This document shows positions 19,297 through 28,313 of a DNA stretch of 64,000 bases, piece after piece. This DNA is from Blattabacterium cuenoti (GTDB taxonomy: Bacteria > Bacteroidota > Bacteroidia > Flavobacteriales > Blattabacteriaceae), in assembly GCF_014251795.1 (NCBI RefSeq), contig NZ_CP059201.1:186001-250000 (forward strand), read 5' to 3'. The notes under the pieces were generated by a model that was not told where the DNA came from, did no database searches, and saw only the letters and a list, made by a program, of their open reading frames with translations. Numbering within the stretch: the first letter of the stretch is position 1; each line of letters opens with the position of its first letter. Made by a program: the position numbers and the translations under genes.

Positions 19297-19911
19297 ATGA
19301 ATACTTCTTTGAGATTTTTGATTCCAACGATTTTAATTGCGTTGGGATTTATTCTATCTTGTAATGATGGAATAACATCTGCAGATGAAGAAGAACCTGG
19401 CGTGAAAAAAAATACTTCTGTAGGTGTTCCTGATTCTCCTAACGGTATAGCTTCAACCCCTAATCCTACTCCAAAAGAACCTGAACCAGAACCAGAGCCC
19501 CCTTACAACATAGATGATATTGATCCAGAAGAATTATCCAAACAAATAAAAGAAGTAGGAGAAAAAGTAAAAGAATTAGAACAAGAAAATACAAAACATT
19601 ATGATGAATATCATGAAATGGTGAAAATTCAAAAACAAATTCTGGAAGAGATCAAAAGAAGAAAGATGATAATGAGATTTAAACCTGTAGGGACAGAAGA
19701 ACAAAAAAAAGCTCAAAAAGATTTTGAAGATGAAAAAAAATATGGAAAAGAAAAATTAAAAATACTTAAAGAAAAAAACATTCTTTTACATAAAATATCA
19801 AAATCACTAGCAAAAGCTAGAGAAGAACAAATGGATTTACAAAAAAAACAAGAATACTTTTTAAAAAAACAAAAAGAGAAAAAAGAAAAAGAAAATAAAA
19901 AACAAAATTAA
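19297..19911 (+). CDS. Predicted lipoprotein with long coiled coil, function unknown
   Basis: A 204-residue protein I do not recognise. The N-terminal hydrophobic segment (residues 5-20) ends in ILSC with Cys22, an acceptable lipobox. Next is an acidic, proline-rich linker (residues about 25-70, repeated Pro-Glu), then a highly charged Lys/Glu-rich helix with heptad character from about 75 to the end. This suggests a lipid anchor with a long alpha-helical rod in the periplasm or on the cell surface. It stands alone between a divergent gene and a strong terminator, so it is probably monocistronic. Codon use is like its neighbours. Confidence 0.7.
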   Translation: MNTSLRFLIPTILIALGFILSCNDGITSADEEEPGVKKNTSVGVPDSPNGIASTPNPTPKEPEPEPEPPYNIDDIDPEELSKQIKEVGEKVKELEQENTKHYDEYHEMVKIQKQILEEIKRRKMIMRFKPVGTEEQKKAQKDFEDEKKYGKEKLKILKEKNILLHKISKSLAKAREEQMDLQKKQEYFLKKQKEKKEKENKKQN

Positions 19912-19926
19912 ATTAGTTACCCGATT

Positions 19927-19967
19927 AACGGAAAAGAAAGATTTTTCTTTCTTTTCCGTTATTTTTT
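19927..19967 (+). terminator. Strong intrinsic terminator after the lipoprotein gene
   Basis: A perfect 14-bp stem (AACGGAAAAGAAAG / CTTTCTTTTCCGTT) with a 6-nt loop is followed by ATTTTTT. It lies 15 nt after the stop at 19911 and separates the lipoprotein gene from pdhB. It is one of the clearest terminators in the window. Confidence 0.85.
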
Positions 19968-20004
19968 ATATTATATATTATGAAAAATTGATACCTCATA
20001 TGTT

Positions 20005-20988
20005 ATGAAAAAAAAGAGTTTTCGTGAAGTTATAGCAGAAGCTATGAGTGAAGAAATGAGAAGAGATCATACTGTGTATTTGATGGGAGAAGAAGTCGCC
20101 CAATATAATGGGGCTTATAAAGCTTCTAAGGGAATGTTAGAAGAATTTGGACCAAAAAGAATTATTGATACTCCTATATCGGAATTAGGTTTTTCTGGAA
20201 TAGGTGTAGGATCTGCTATGAATGGATGTAGACCTATTATTGAGTTCATGACTTTTAATTTTTCCTTAGTTGCGATGGATCAAATTATTAATAATGCAGC
20301 AAAAATACGTTATATGAGTGGAGGACAATGGAATATTCCCATTGTTTTTAGAGGGCCCACAGGTTCTGCAGGACAATTAGGCGCTACACATTCTCAATCT
20401 TTTGAAAGTTGGTATGCTAGTTGTCCTGGATTAAAAGTGGTTATTCCATGTAATCCTTATGATGCAAAAGGTCTTTTAAAATCTTCAATAAGAGATAATA
20501 ATCCAGTAATTTTTATGGAATCTGAACAAATGTACGGAGATCAGATGATGATTCCAGATGAAGAATATCTCATACCCATTGGAAAAGCAGATGTAAAAAA
20601 AAAAGGAACTGATATCAGTTTAGTATCTTTTGGAAAGATTATGAAAATAGCTTTAAATGTCGCATATAAGTTGGATAAAGAAAATATTAGTGTGGAAGTA
20701 ATAGATATTAGAACCATACGTCCATTGGACTATGAGTCTATTGTTTTTTCTGTCCAGAAAACCAATCGTTTAGTAATTTTGGAAGAATCATGGCCTTTCT
20801 CATCTATTGCTTCTGAGATTTCATATTTTATACAAAAAAAAGCATTTGATTATCTTGATGCTCCTATTCATAGAATAACTTTATTAGATACTCCTGCACC
20901 TTATGCTTCTAATTTGATAAAAAATTGGTTTCCTGATGAAAAAAAAATAATCAACGCTATAAAAAAAACCCTTTATTTAAATGTTTAA
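20005..20988 (+). CDS. pdhB: Pyruvate dehydrogenase E1 component, beta subunit
   Basis: A 327-residue transketolase-fold protein. MGEEVAQYNGAYKASKGMLEEFG, RIIDTPISELGFSGIGVGSAM and FRGPTGSAGQLGATHSQSFE are typical of the E1-beta of pyruvate dehydrogenase, which makes acetyl-CoA precursors with TPP. It carries an in-frame A10 near 20595. No alpha subunit or E2 is adjacent, so these must be elsewhere. It is separate from the fused E1 at 10879-13308. Confidence 0.93.
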   Translation: MKKKSFREVIAEAMSEEMRRDHTVYLMGEEVAQYNGAYKASKGMLEEFGPKRIIDTPISELGFSGIGVGSAMNGCRPIIEFMTFNFSLVAMDQIINNAAKIRYMSGGQWNIPIVFRGPTGSAGQLGATHSQSFESWYASCPGLKVVIPCNPYDAKGLLKSSIRDNNPVIFMESEQMYGDQMMIPDEEYLIPIGKADVKKKGTDISLVSFGKIMKIALNVAYKLDKENISVEVIDIRTIRPLDYESIVFSVQKTNRLVILEESWPFSSIASEISYFIQKKAFDYLDAPIHRITLLDTPAPYASNLIKNWFPDEKKIINAIKKTLYLNV

Positions 20989-20999
20989 ATATTGATGCA

Positions 21000-21962
21000 T
21001 CAATAAATTGCTTGAACTATTTTATAAATATTTTCTGGTCTATCCATTGTATAATAATGAATAACTTTTACTCCAGAATTCTTTAATTCTTTAGATTGAT
21101 GAATAGCCCATTCAATTCCAATATGAGATACATTTTTTTTATCTTTCGTTTTTTCTATTTCTTTTACTAATTCATTAGGAATATTTAAATAAAAACGAGA
21201 TGGAAGAATATTTAATTGCTTTTTAGAAGAAATAGGCTTGATTCCAGGTATAATAGGAACAGAAATCCCTTCCGATCTACATTTTTTTACAAAAGAAAAG
21301 AATTTTTTGTTGTCAAAAAACATTTGAGTCACAATATAATTAGCTCCTGCTTCTATTTTTTTTTTTAAAAAAAATAAATCGCTCTCTATATTTGGAGCTT
21401 CTAAATGTTTTTCTGGATATCCTGCTACTCCAATACAAAAATCAAATAATGGAGCTTCTTTTTTTTCCACAAAAGTTTTATCGAGATATTTTCCTATATT
21501 CAAATCTTGAACTTGTTTCACTAGTTCTAGGGCATATTTGTGTCCATCTTTTTGCGCAAAAAAATTTCTTTCATATTTCATAGGATCTCCTCTAAGAACC
21601 AAAACGTTGTCTATCCCTAAAAAATTGAGATCGATTAAAGCATTTTCTGTCATTTGTTTATTAAAACCTCCACAAATTAAATGAGGAACTGCATCTATTC
21701 CATATTTATTCATAATAGCAGCACAAATACCTACGGTACCTGGCCGTCTCGAAATTTTCCTTCTCTGTAAAAGGCCATTATCTTTTTCTACATAAATAAA
21801 TTCTTCACGATGATAAGTCACATCAATAAAAGGAGGACGAAACTCCATTAATGGATCTAAAGTAGAAAAAATATCTTTAATATCACGTCCTCTTAAAGGA
21901 GGTAAGATCTCAAAAGAAAATAAACTTTTCTTTGATTTAGCTATATGCTCAGTGACTTTCAT
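21000..21962 (-). CDS. metF: 5,10-methylenetetrahydrofolate reductase
   Basis: A 320-residue TIM-barrel flavoprotein with SFEILPPLRG, FIDVTYHRE, LICGGFNKQMTENALIDL, VLRGDP and GANYIVTQMFFDN signatures. It reduces methylene-THF to methyl-THF for methionine synthesis. It is 11 nt downstream of serS on the same strand and converges on pdhB. Length is close to the usual 290-320. Confidence 0.95.
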   Translation of the reverse strand: MKVTEHIAKSKKSLFSFEILPPLRGRDIKDIFSTLDPLMEFRPPFIDVTYHREEFIYVEKDNGLLQRRKISRRPGTVGICAAIMNKYGIDAVPHLICGGFNKQMTENALIDLNFLGIDNVLVLRGDPMKYERNFFAQKDGHKYALELVKQVQDLNIGKYLDKTFVEKKEAPLFDFCIGVAGYPEKHLEAPNIESDLFFLKKKIEAGANYIVTQMFFDNKKFFSFVKKCRSEGISVPIIPGIKPISSKKQLNILPSRFYLNIPNELVKEIEKTKDKKNVSHIGIEWAIHQSKELKNSGVKVIHYYTMDRPENIYKIVQAIY

Positions 21963-21973
21963 AAAAAATTATT

Positions 21974-23242
21974 TTACTTAATATGATCAAATTCTGTGTA
22001 AGGAATTAAAACTTTAGGAATATTAATTTGATTTTCAGTCTGATTATTTTCTAACAAAGCTGCCATTATTCGTGGCAAAGCTAAAGCACTACCATTAAGA
22101 GTATGACATAATTCTATTTTACCTGCAACTGTTTTATATCTAAGACGTAATCTATTAGATTGAAAATTAGTACAATTTGATACAGAACTCACTTCTAACC
22201 ATTTTTTTTGTGCCATAGAATAAACTTCCAAATCATAAGTTATAGCAGAAGAAAAGCCAAGATCTGGCCCATTCAAACAAATGATACGAAAAGGTAAGTT
22301 TAATGATTGTAAAATATTTTTTACATGTAAAACCATTTCTTTTAATGAAGAAAAAGAAGAATATGGTGTAGTTATTTGAATAATTTCTACTTTTTCAAAT
22401 TGGTGTAATCTATTTAATCCTCTAACTTTTGATCCATAAGATCCTGCTTCTCTTCTAAAACAAGAAGTATAAGTAGTCGCTTTTATAGGAAGATCTATGT
22501 ATGTTAATATTCTGTCTCTATAACAGTTCATGATAGGAATTTCTCCAGTAGGAATTAAATAAAAGTTATCTTTTTCTATAAAATACATTTGGTTTTCTTT
22601 ATCTGGAACTTGTCCCGTAGCATATCCAGACTTCTCATTAACAAGATAAGGTAAACTGTATTCTTTATATGAAGCTTGTATGTTTCGATCTAGAAAATAT
22701 TGAATTAAACTTCTTTGTAATTTAGCTCCTTTTCCCATATAAACTAAAAAACCTGATCCAGATATTTTTGTTCCCAAATTTGAATCAAATAAACAAAATT
22801 TTTTTGATAATTCCCAATGAGGCAAAGGATTGACAACAGAAGAATGAATGTCTCCTTCCTGAAGGATAACATCTTTTTTTATAGAATTCTTTTTTACTTT
22901 TTCATCAGGTATATTAGGAATTTGATTTAATTTTTTTTCTAAATCTTTTGAAATTTTTTTTAATTGAACAGAAATATTTATTTTTTTTTCTTCTAAGGAA
23001 GAAGATTTTTCCTTCAAATATTTGATTTGATGATCATCATTATTTAAACTTAAAATTTGACCTATTTTTTTTGATATCAAATTTTCTTTTTCCAATATTT
23101 TGTTTAAAATATTTTGAATTATTTTTTTTTTTTCGTCTAAAATTAATATTTCATTGACAAGATGTAATTTTGTAAAATTACGTTTTTCTAATCCCAATAA
23201 AACTTTTTCTTTGTTCTTTCGTATAAAAGAGATTTTAAGCAT
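21974..23242 (-). CDS. serS: Seryl-tRNA synthetase
   Basis: A 422-residue class II synthetase: N-terminal coiled-coil arm (residues about 25-105), motif 2 CFRREAGSYGSKVRGLNRLHQFEK, and motif 3 ELCHTLNGSALALPRIMAALLEN. The frame opens at 23272, but MLKISFIRKNKEKV at 23242 is the normal start and length. The arm region has a T12 tract (A12 in the mRNA, 23122-23133) that stays in frame. It is divergent from rsmA. Confidence 0.96.
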   Translation of the reverse strand: MLKISFIRKNKEKVLLGLEKRNFTKLHLVNEILILDEKKKIIQNILNKILEKENLISKKIGQILSLNNDDHQIKYLKEKSSSLEEKKINISVQLKKISKDLEKKLNQIPNIPDEKVKKNSIKKDVILQEGDIHSSVVNPLPHWELSKKFCLFDSNLGTKISGSGFLVYMGKGAKLQRSLIQYFLDRNIQASYKEYSLPYLVNEKSGYATGQVPDKENQMYFIEKDNFYLIPTGEIPIMNCYRDRILTYIDLPIKATTYTSCFRREAGSYGSKVRGLNRLHQFEKVEIIQITTPYSSFSSLKEMVLHVKNILQSLNLPFRIICLNGPDLGFSSAITYDLEVYSMAQKKWLEVSSVSNCTNFQSNRLRLRYKTVAGKIELCHTLNGSALALPRIMAALLENNQTENQINIPKVLIPYTEFDHIK

Positions 23243-23309
23243 ATCATGTGAAAAACTAAATGTTTGATGCAACTCGTTTTGTAAGATACAAATAATATAT
23301 TATTTTCAC

Positions 23310-23317
23310 TATATTTG
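23310..23317 (+). promoter_or_regulatory. Candidate -7 box for rsmA-folD-queE
   Basis: The plus strand reads TATATTTG. A transcript would begin near 23323, only a few bases before the ATGs at 23327 and 23333. This argues against the TTG start at 23315. A TTG at 23279-23281 is too far away for a standard -33 element. Confidence 0.4.
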
Positions 23318-23332
23318 CATGGTGTAATGTAC

Positions 23333-24121
23333 ATGCATAAATTTTATTTTAAAAAAAAATTTGATCAATATTTTTTAAAAGATCATAATATAGCCAAAAA
23401 AATTGTAAACTATCTTTCTTTCGAAGGTTACAATACAGTAGTGGAAGTTGGGCCTGGATTAGGAATCCTAACTAAATATTTGTTAAAGTTAAATAATAAA
23501 ACCGATTCATGCAATCATATCTTTCTAATAGAAATCGATGAGAAATTAATTTGCTTTTTAAGAAAAATTTTTCCAAGTTATAGAGATAAAATTATTCATA
23601 GAGATTTTTTAAAATGGAATCCTGAAGAAATTCATTTACAAAATTTTGCAGTGATTGGTAATTTTCCTTACAAAATTTCTTCTCAAATATTATTTCATAT
23701 ATTAAAATATAATCAATATATACCAGAATGCATTGGCATGTTTCAAAAAGAAGTTGCAAAACGAATTACATCTCGAAAAGGAAAAAAAACTTATGGAATT
23801 TTATCAGTTTTAGTTCAAACATTTTATAATGTAAAATATCTTTTTACTGTAAAAAAAAAGGTCTTTTTCCCCACTCCAAATGTACAATCTGGAGTAATCT
23901 CCTTAAAAAGGAAAAATGAAATGATTCACTGTAACAAAAATATGTTATTTCAATGCGTTAAAATTGCTTTTAATCAAAGAAGAAAAAAATTGAGAAATTC
24001 TCTACAACTATTTAACTATATTCAAAATTTTCACGAAATACCTTTTTTAAACAAAAGAGCAGAAGAATTATCTGTAAATGAATTTCTTCAATTAACAAAA
24101 GAAATAGAAATTAGGAAATGA
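23333..24121 (+). CDS. rsmA: 16S rRNA dimethyladenosine transferase (KsgA)
   Basis: SAM-dependent methyltransferase that dimethylates two adenines near the 3' end of 16S rRNA. FKKKFDQYFLKDHNIAKKIV matches the usual N-terminus, the SAM motif is VEVGPGLGILTKYLL, the catalytic NxPY motif is NFPY in VIGNFPYKISSQI, and FNQRRKKLRNSL lies in the C-domain. Start at 23333 (262 residues) or two codons earlier at 23327. It overlaps folD by ATGA (4 nt). Confidence 0.95.
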   Translation: MHKFYFKKKFDQYFLKDHNIAKKIVNYLSFEGYNTVVEVGPGLGILTKYLLKLNNKTDSCNHIFLIEIDEKLICFLRKIFPSYRDKIIHRDFLKWNPEEIHLQNFAVIGNFPYKISSQILFHILKYNQYIPECIGMFQKEVAKRITSRKGKKTYGILSVLVQTFYNVKYLFTVKKKVFFPTPNVQSGVISLKRKNEMIHCNKNMLFQCVKIAFNQRRKKLRNSLQLFNYIQNFHEIPFLNKRAEELSVNEFLQLTKEIEIRK

Positions 24122-24990
24122 CTACTCAATTATTAGATGGGAATCTATTAGCTATAGAAATAAGAAACGAAATATCCAATATCATAGAGGAAAAAATAGT
24201 AAATAAAAATAAACGTATTCCTCATCTTGGAATTATTTTAACAGGAAATAATAGTTCTAGCATAACATATGTCAATAATAAAATTAAAGAATGCAAAAAA
24301 ATCGGAATCAAGTATTCTTTGGTCCATTTGCCTATAAATAGTTTAGAAGAAGAATTATTGGTAGAAATAAATAAAATGAATCAAAATCCATGTATTGATG
24401 GTTTTATTGTCCAACTTCCTCTAGAAAAACACATAAATCAAGATAAAATTATCTTATCTATCAACCCTAAAAAAGATGTGGATGGATTTCATCCTGAAAA
24501 TTTTGGTAAAATGACTTTTGGAATAGAAACTTTTTTTCCTGCTACAGCATTAGGAATATTGACGATTTTAGATAAATACAAAATTCAAATATCAGGTAAA
24601 TATACTGTGATAATTGGGAGAAGTAGAATAGTGGGAAGACCAATAAGCATACTCATGAGTAGAAAAAATAATCTTGGAAATAGTACGGTAACACTTACTC
24701 ATAGTAAAACTAAAAATATAGAATATTACACAAAACAAGCTGATATTATAATAGTAGCTGTAGGAATTCCAAAATTCCTTAAAGGAAAAATGATCAAAAA
24801 AGGAGCTGTTATTATAGATGTTGGTATACATAATCATGATAAAAAAATATTAGGAGATGTAGATTTTTATAGTGTTTATGGAAAAGCCTCTTATTTAACT
24901 CCAGTTCCAGGAGGAATAGGACCTATGACCCGTGTTATGTTATTAAAAAATACTTTATTTGCAGCATTAAATAATAGAATAGATAAATGA
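24118..24990 (+). CDS. folD: Bifunctional methylene-THF dehydrogenase / cyclohydrolase
   Basis: A 290-residue FolD. The catalytic Lys lies in SITYVNNKIKEC, KDVDGFHPENFGKM and GRSRIVGRPISILM (NADP site) follow, and TPVPGGIGPMTRVMLLKNT is near the end. It converts 5,10-methylene-THF to 10-formyl-THF. Start and stop codons overlap with both neighbours (rsmA and queE) by 4 nt, indicating one coupled operon. Confidence 0.96.
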   Translation: MTTQLLDGNLLAIEIRNEISNIIEEKIVNKNKRIPHLGIILTGNNSSSITYVNNKIKECKKIGIKYSLVHLPINSLEEELLVEINKMNQNPCIDGFIVQLPLEKHINQDKIILSINPKKDVDGFHPENFGKMTFGIETFFPATALGILTILDKYKIQISGKYTVIIGRSRIVGRPISILMSRKNNLGNSTVTLTHSKTKNIEYYTKQADIIIVAVGIPKFLKGKMIKKGAVIIDVGIHNHDKKILGDVDFYSVYGKASYLTPVPGGIGPMTRVMLLKNTLFAALNNRIDK

Positions 24991-25597
24991 AAAAAATCAG
25001 TTATCCTGTAAAAGAATTGTTTTATTCTATTCAAGGAGAAGGACATTATTGTGGAATAGCTGCATATTTTATTCGTTTTGAAGGATGTAATATAAAATGT
25101 GATTGGTGTGATACTAAAGAAAGTTGGAATATAAAAAAACAGGATTTTATTACAATTGATAAAATTATTGAAAATGTTAATAATTATAAAGTCAAAACTG
25201 TTATAATCACTGGAGGTGAACCTATGATGTGGAATTTACATCCTTTAATTGAAAAATTAAAAAAAAAAGGATATTATATTCATATTGAAACTTCAGGATC
25301 TTATCCTATCAAAGAAAAATATGTAGACTGGATTACAATTTCTCCTAAAAAAAAAAACTTCCTTTACAAGAAAATTATAAAAAAATTAATGAATTAAAAA
25401 TTATTATTGAAAATGAAAATGATTTTTTATTTGCTGAAGAACAAGCTACTTATATTCAATCTACTAATTGTTTCTTATTTTTACAACCTGAATGGACTAA
25501 TATTTTCAGAATAATTCCAAAAATCATTTCTTATATTAAAGAAAATCCTAAATGGAGAATATCTTTTCAAATTCATAAAATGTTAAATATTCCTTAG
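24987..25597 (+). pseudogene. queE: 7-carboxy-7-deazaguanine synthase, frameshifted at an A11 tract
   Basis: Radical-SAM enzyme of queuosine (7-deazaguanine) synthesis. Residues 1-125 are good QueE: YPVKELFYSIQGEGHYCG, the cluster motif FEGCNIKCDWCDTKESW (CX3CX2C), VIITGGEPMMW and HIETSGSYPIKEKYVDWITISPKK. The frame then leaves at an 11-A run (25347-25357) and stops at 25397. The next frame continues the family sequence without a break (LPLQENYKKINELKIIIENE to HKMLNIP) and stops at 25597. Total length is 611 nt, one base short of 204 codons. The downstream part has no other stop or damage, so the lesion is recent, is rescued by slippage, or is a sequencing error. Confidence 0.85.
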
Positions 25598-25598
25598 A

Positions 25599-26183
25599 TT
25601 AAGAATTTGAATGCCTATTTTCCAGAATATTAATTACGTCTTGTATTTTGAATCCCTTTTTTTTCAAAAGAATAAGATAATGAAAAAGTAAGTCTGCAGA
25701 TTCATTTAAAAATAAATTTTTATTATCATCTTTAGATTCAATAATAAGTTCTACTGCTTCTTCTCCTAATTTTTGAGAGATTCTATTAATTCCTTTTTTC
25801 GATAATTGATATATATAAGAATTTTCTTGTTTTTTTTTTATTTTATTTGATATTATATTTTCCAAATGAAATAAAAAATTATTATGATTTATTTCATTCC
25901 AACACGTATCTGATCCTTTATGACAAATAGGACCTGCTGGTTCTGCTTTAATTAATAATGTATCTTGATCACAATCAATTAATATTTTTTTAATAAAAAG
26001 GTAATTTTTACTAATTTCTCCTTTAGTCCATAATCTTTTTTTCGATCTACTATAAAAAGTTACTTTTTTTTCATCAATGCTTTTTTGATAAGCTTCTTGA
26101 TTCATATAGCCTAACATTAATACCTTATCTGTTTTTGAATCCTGAACAATCACGGGGATCAAATTTTTTTTAAAATCTATCAT
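25599..26183 (-). CDS. hisIE: Phosphoribosyl-AMP cyclohydrolase / phosphoribosyl-ATP pyrophosphatase
   Basis: A 194-residue fusion for steps 2 and 3 of His synthesis. The HisI part (residues 1 to about 105) has MLGYMNQEAYQKS, WTKGEISKNYL and the metal-binding DCDQDTLLIKAEPAGPICHKG. The HisE part (about 110-194) has KLGEEAVELIIESK and NESADLLFHYLILL. It is the last gene of the his operon and converges on queE with a one-base gap. Confidence 0.97.
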   Translation of the reverse strand: MIDFKKNLIPVIVQDSKTDKVLMLGYMNQEAYQKSIDEKKVTFYSRSKKRLWTKGEISKNYLFIKKILIDCDQDTLLIKAEPAGPICHKGSDTCWNEINHNNFLFHLENIISNKIKKKQENSYIYQLSKKGINRISQKLGEEAVELIIESKDDNKNLFLNESADLLFHYLILLKKKGFKIQDVINILENRHSNS

Positions 26184-26197
26184 ATTACATTTATATT

Positions 26198-26953
26198 TTA
26201 TACCCTAACAGGTATGTGAAGACGATTTAAATAATATTTTAATTTTGAAATTTTTATTTCTCTATAGTGAAATATACTGGCAGCTAAAGCTGCATCAGCT
26301 TTTCCTTTTTTAAATATATGATAAAAATCTTCTAATTTACCAGCTCCACCTGAAGCAATAACCGGAGTGGAAATATTTTCAGATATTTTTCTAGTGATAT
26401 CCAATGCGAATCCATTTTTTGTTCCGTCATGATTCATTGAAGTTAATAATATTTCTCCAGCTCCTCTATTTATTCCTTCCTTAGCCCAATCTAAGGTTTT
26501 AGTATCAGTCGATATTCTTCCTCCATTTAAATATACCCACCATTCATCTTCTTCATATTTTGTATCAATAGCCAATACGATACATTGACTTCCAAATCTT
26601 CTAGAAAGTATTTCTAAAAGATCTGGATTTTTAAAAGCAGCTGTATTTATAGAAATTTTATCTGCTCCCGCATTTAACAAATCTTCAACATCTTTTTCTT
26701 CCTGAATTCCTCCACCAACTGTAAAAGGAATATTAATATGACGTGAAATATCTTTTACTAAGTCAATTAATGTTTTACGTCTTTCATTTGTTGCTGTAAT
26801 ATCCAGAAATATTAATTCATCTGCTCCTTGCTTGGTATACCAAAATCCCAATTCTACTGGATCTCCAGCATCTTTTAAATGTTTAAAATTTACTCCCTTT
26901 ACTGTCCTTCCGTTTTTTATATCTAAACAAGGAATGATCCGTTTAACTAACAT
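26198..26953 (-). CDS. hisF: Imidazole glycerol phosphate synthase, cyclase subunit
   Basis: A 251-residue TIM barrel with the catalytic Asp in [14 protein letters not shown] and the second in [32 protein letters not shown] and [12 protein letters not shown] bind phosphate. With HisH it makes imidazole glycerol phosphate and AICAR. It overlaps hisA by 7 nt. Confidence 0.97.
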   Translation of the reverse strand: MLVKRIIPCLDIKNGRTVKGVNFKHLKDAGDPVELGFWYTKQGADELIFLDITATNERRKTLIDLVKDISRHINIPFTVGGGIQEEKDVEDLLNAGADKISINTAAFKNPDLLEILSRRFGSQCIVLAIDTKYEEDEWWVYLNGGRISTDTKTLDWAKEGINRGAGEILLTSMNHDGTKNGFALDITRKISENISTPVIASGGAGKLEDFYHIFKKGKADAALAASIFHYREIKISKLKYYLNRLHIPVRV

Positions 26954-27699
26954 ATTTGATTGTTATTATTTCTCTTTTTTGTCCAATTTTTAAGATGTGA
27001 TAATGATATTTTATTTTCATATATAGCTTTTCCAACAATAACTCCACTACAACCTAATTCAAATAATTGATCTATATCATTTATATTACTAATTCCTCCA
27101 CTTGCTATCAATTTAATATTTGGAAATTTTTCAATAATTTTCTTATATAAAAAAAAAGAAGGACCTGATAAAACTCCATCTTTAGATATATCTGTACAAA
27201 AAATTTTTTGAATTCCATGATTGCTTTTTTCTTCTAAAAAATCAAAAAGTGGAAAATCAATAAATTTAGTCCATCCATTGGTCGCTATTTTATTATTTTT
27301 CACATCTACTCCTAATAAAATTTTGTCTCCCCCATAAATATCAATCCATTTTTTTAAAAGAAAAGGTTTTTTCACAGCAATGCTACCGACAGTTGCCATA
27401 TGACCTCCATTTTCAAATACAAGACGGATATCCTCTTCAGAATGAAGACCTCCTCCAAAATCTATAATTAAATGTGTGTGTTTCGCTATTTTTTCCAATA
27501 TTTTCCAATGAACAACTTTTCCTTTTTTCGCTCCGTCCAAATCAACTAAATGAAGTCTAGATATTCCATGATCTTCCAATAAAAAAGCAACCTCTAATGG
27601 ATCTTTATTGTAAATTTTTTTTCTTTTAAAATCACCTTGTATTAATCGAACACATTTTCCATCAATTAAATCTATAGCTACTATAATATCCATTTTCAT
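26947..27699 (-). CDS. hisA: ProFAR isomerase
   Basis: A 250-residue TIM barrel starting near [20 protein letters not shown] (catalytic Asp). It has [33 protein letters not shown] (second catalytic Asp) and [15 protein letters not shown]. It isomerises ProFAR to PRFAR. Met1 and Met3 are alternative starts. It lies between hisH and hisF as in other Bacteroidetes. Confidence 0.97.
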   Translation of the reverse strand: MKMDIIVAIDLIDGKCVRLIQGDFKRKKIYNKDPLEVAFLLEDHGISRLHLVDLDGAKKGKVVHWKILEKIAKHTHLIIDFGGGLHSEEDIRLVFENGGHMATVGSIAVKKPFLLKKWIDIYGGDKILLGVDVKNNKIATNGWTKFIDFPLFDFLEEKSNHGIQKIFCTDISKDGVLSGPSFFLYKKIIEKFPNIKLIASGGISNINDIDQLFELGCSGVIVGKAIYENKISLSHLKNWTKKRNNNNQIC

Positions 27700-27703
27700 A
27701 AAT

Positions 27704-28294
27704 TTATAATCGAATAAAATTTTCCAATATTTTATGTCCTACATAAGAAGATTTTTCAGGATGAAATTGGACTGCATAAAAATTATTTTTTTGTAAGGCC
27801 GCACTATAATTTAGTATATATTCTGTTTTTGCTATGGTATATTTTCCTAAAGGAACATAATAACTATGAACAAAATATTGATAACTACCATTTGGTACAT
27901 TTTCAAATAAAGGACCTTTCAACTTATTAATTGTATTCCAACCTATTTGAGGAATCTTATCATTCTTATCACAAGATTGAAATTTTTTTACTAATAAATC
28001 AAAAACTCCCAAACATGTAGTATTGCTTTCTTCTGAATGTTTACAAAGTAGTTGCATACCTAAACAGATACCCAATATAGGTTGTTTTAATTCTGATAAA
28101 AGTAAATTCAATTTTTTTTCTTTTAAATATTTCATTGCAAAATTAGCTTCTCCAACCCCAGGTAAAATAATTTTTTCTGCATTTTGAATGGATTCTTTAG
28201 AATCTGTAACTGTAGCTTGTACTCCTATCCTTTCTAAAGAAAAAAGAACTGATTGAACATTTCCTGCAGGATATTTTATGATAATCGTTTTCAT
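27704..28294 (-). CDS. hisH: Imidazole glycerol phosphate synthase, glutaminase subunit
   Basis: A class I amidotransferase that supplies ammonia to HisF. It begins MKTIIIKYPAGNVQSV; the nucleophile is Cys77 in GICLGMQLLC, and His-Glu of the triad are in AVQFHPEKSS. The frame opens at 28387, but that extension is antisense-free overlap with hisB and unlike HisH. ATG at 28294 gives 196 residues, the normal size; 28300 (two codons earlier) is also possible. Confidence 0.96.
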   Translation of the reverse strand: MKTIIIKYPAGNVQSVLFSLERIGVQATVTDSKESIQNAEKIILPGVGEANFAMKYLKEKKLNLLLSELKQPILGICLGMQLLCKHSEESNTTCLGVFDLLVKKFQSCDKNDKIPQIGWNTINKLKGPLFENVPNGSYQYFVHSYYVPLGKYTIAKTEYILNYSAALQKNNFYAVQFHPEKSSYVGHKILENFIRL

Positions 28295-28313
28295 ATTCAT
28301 TATTATAAGATAT

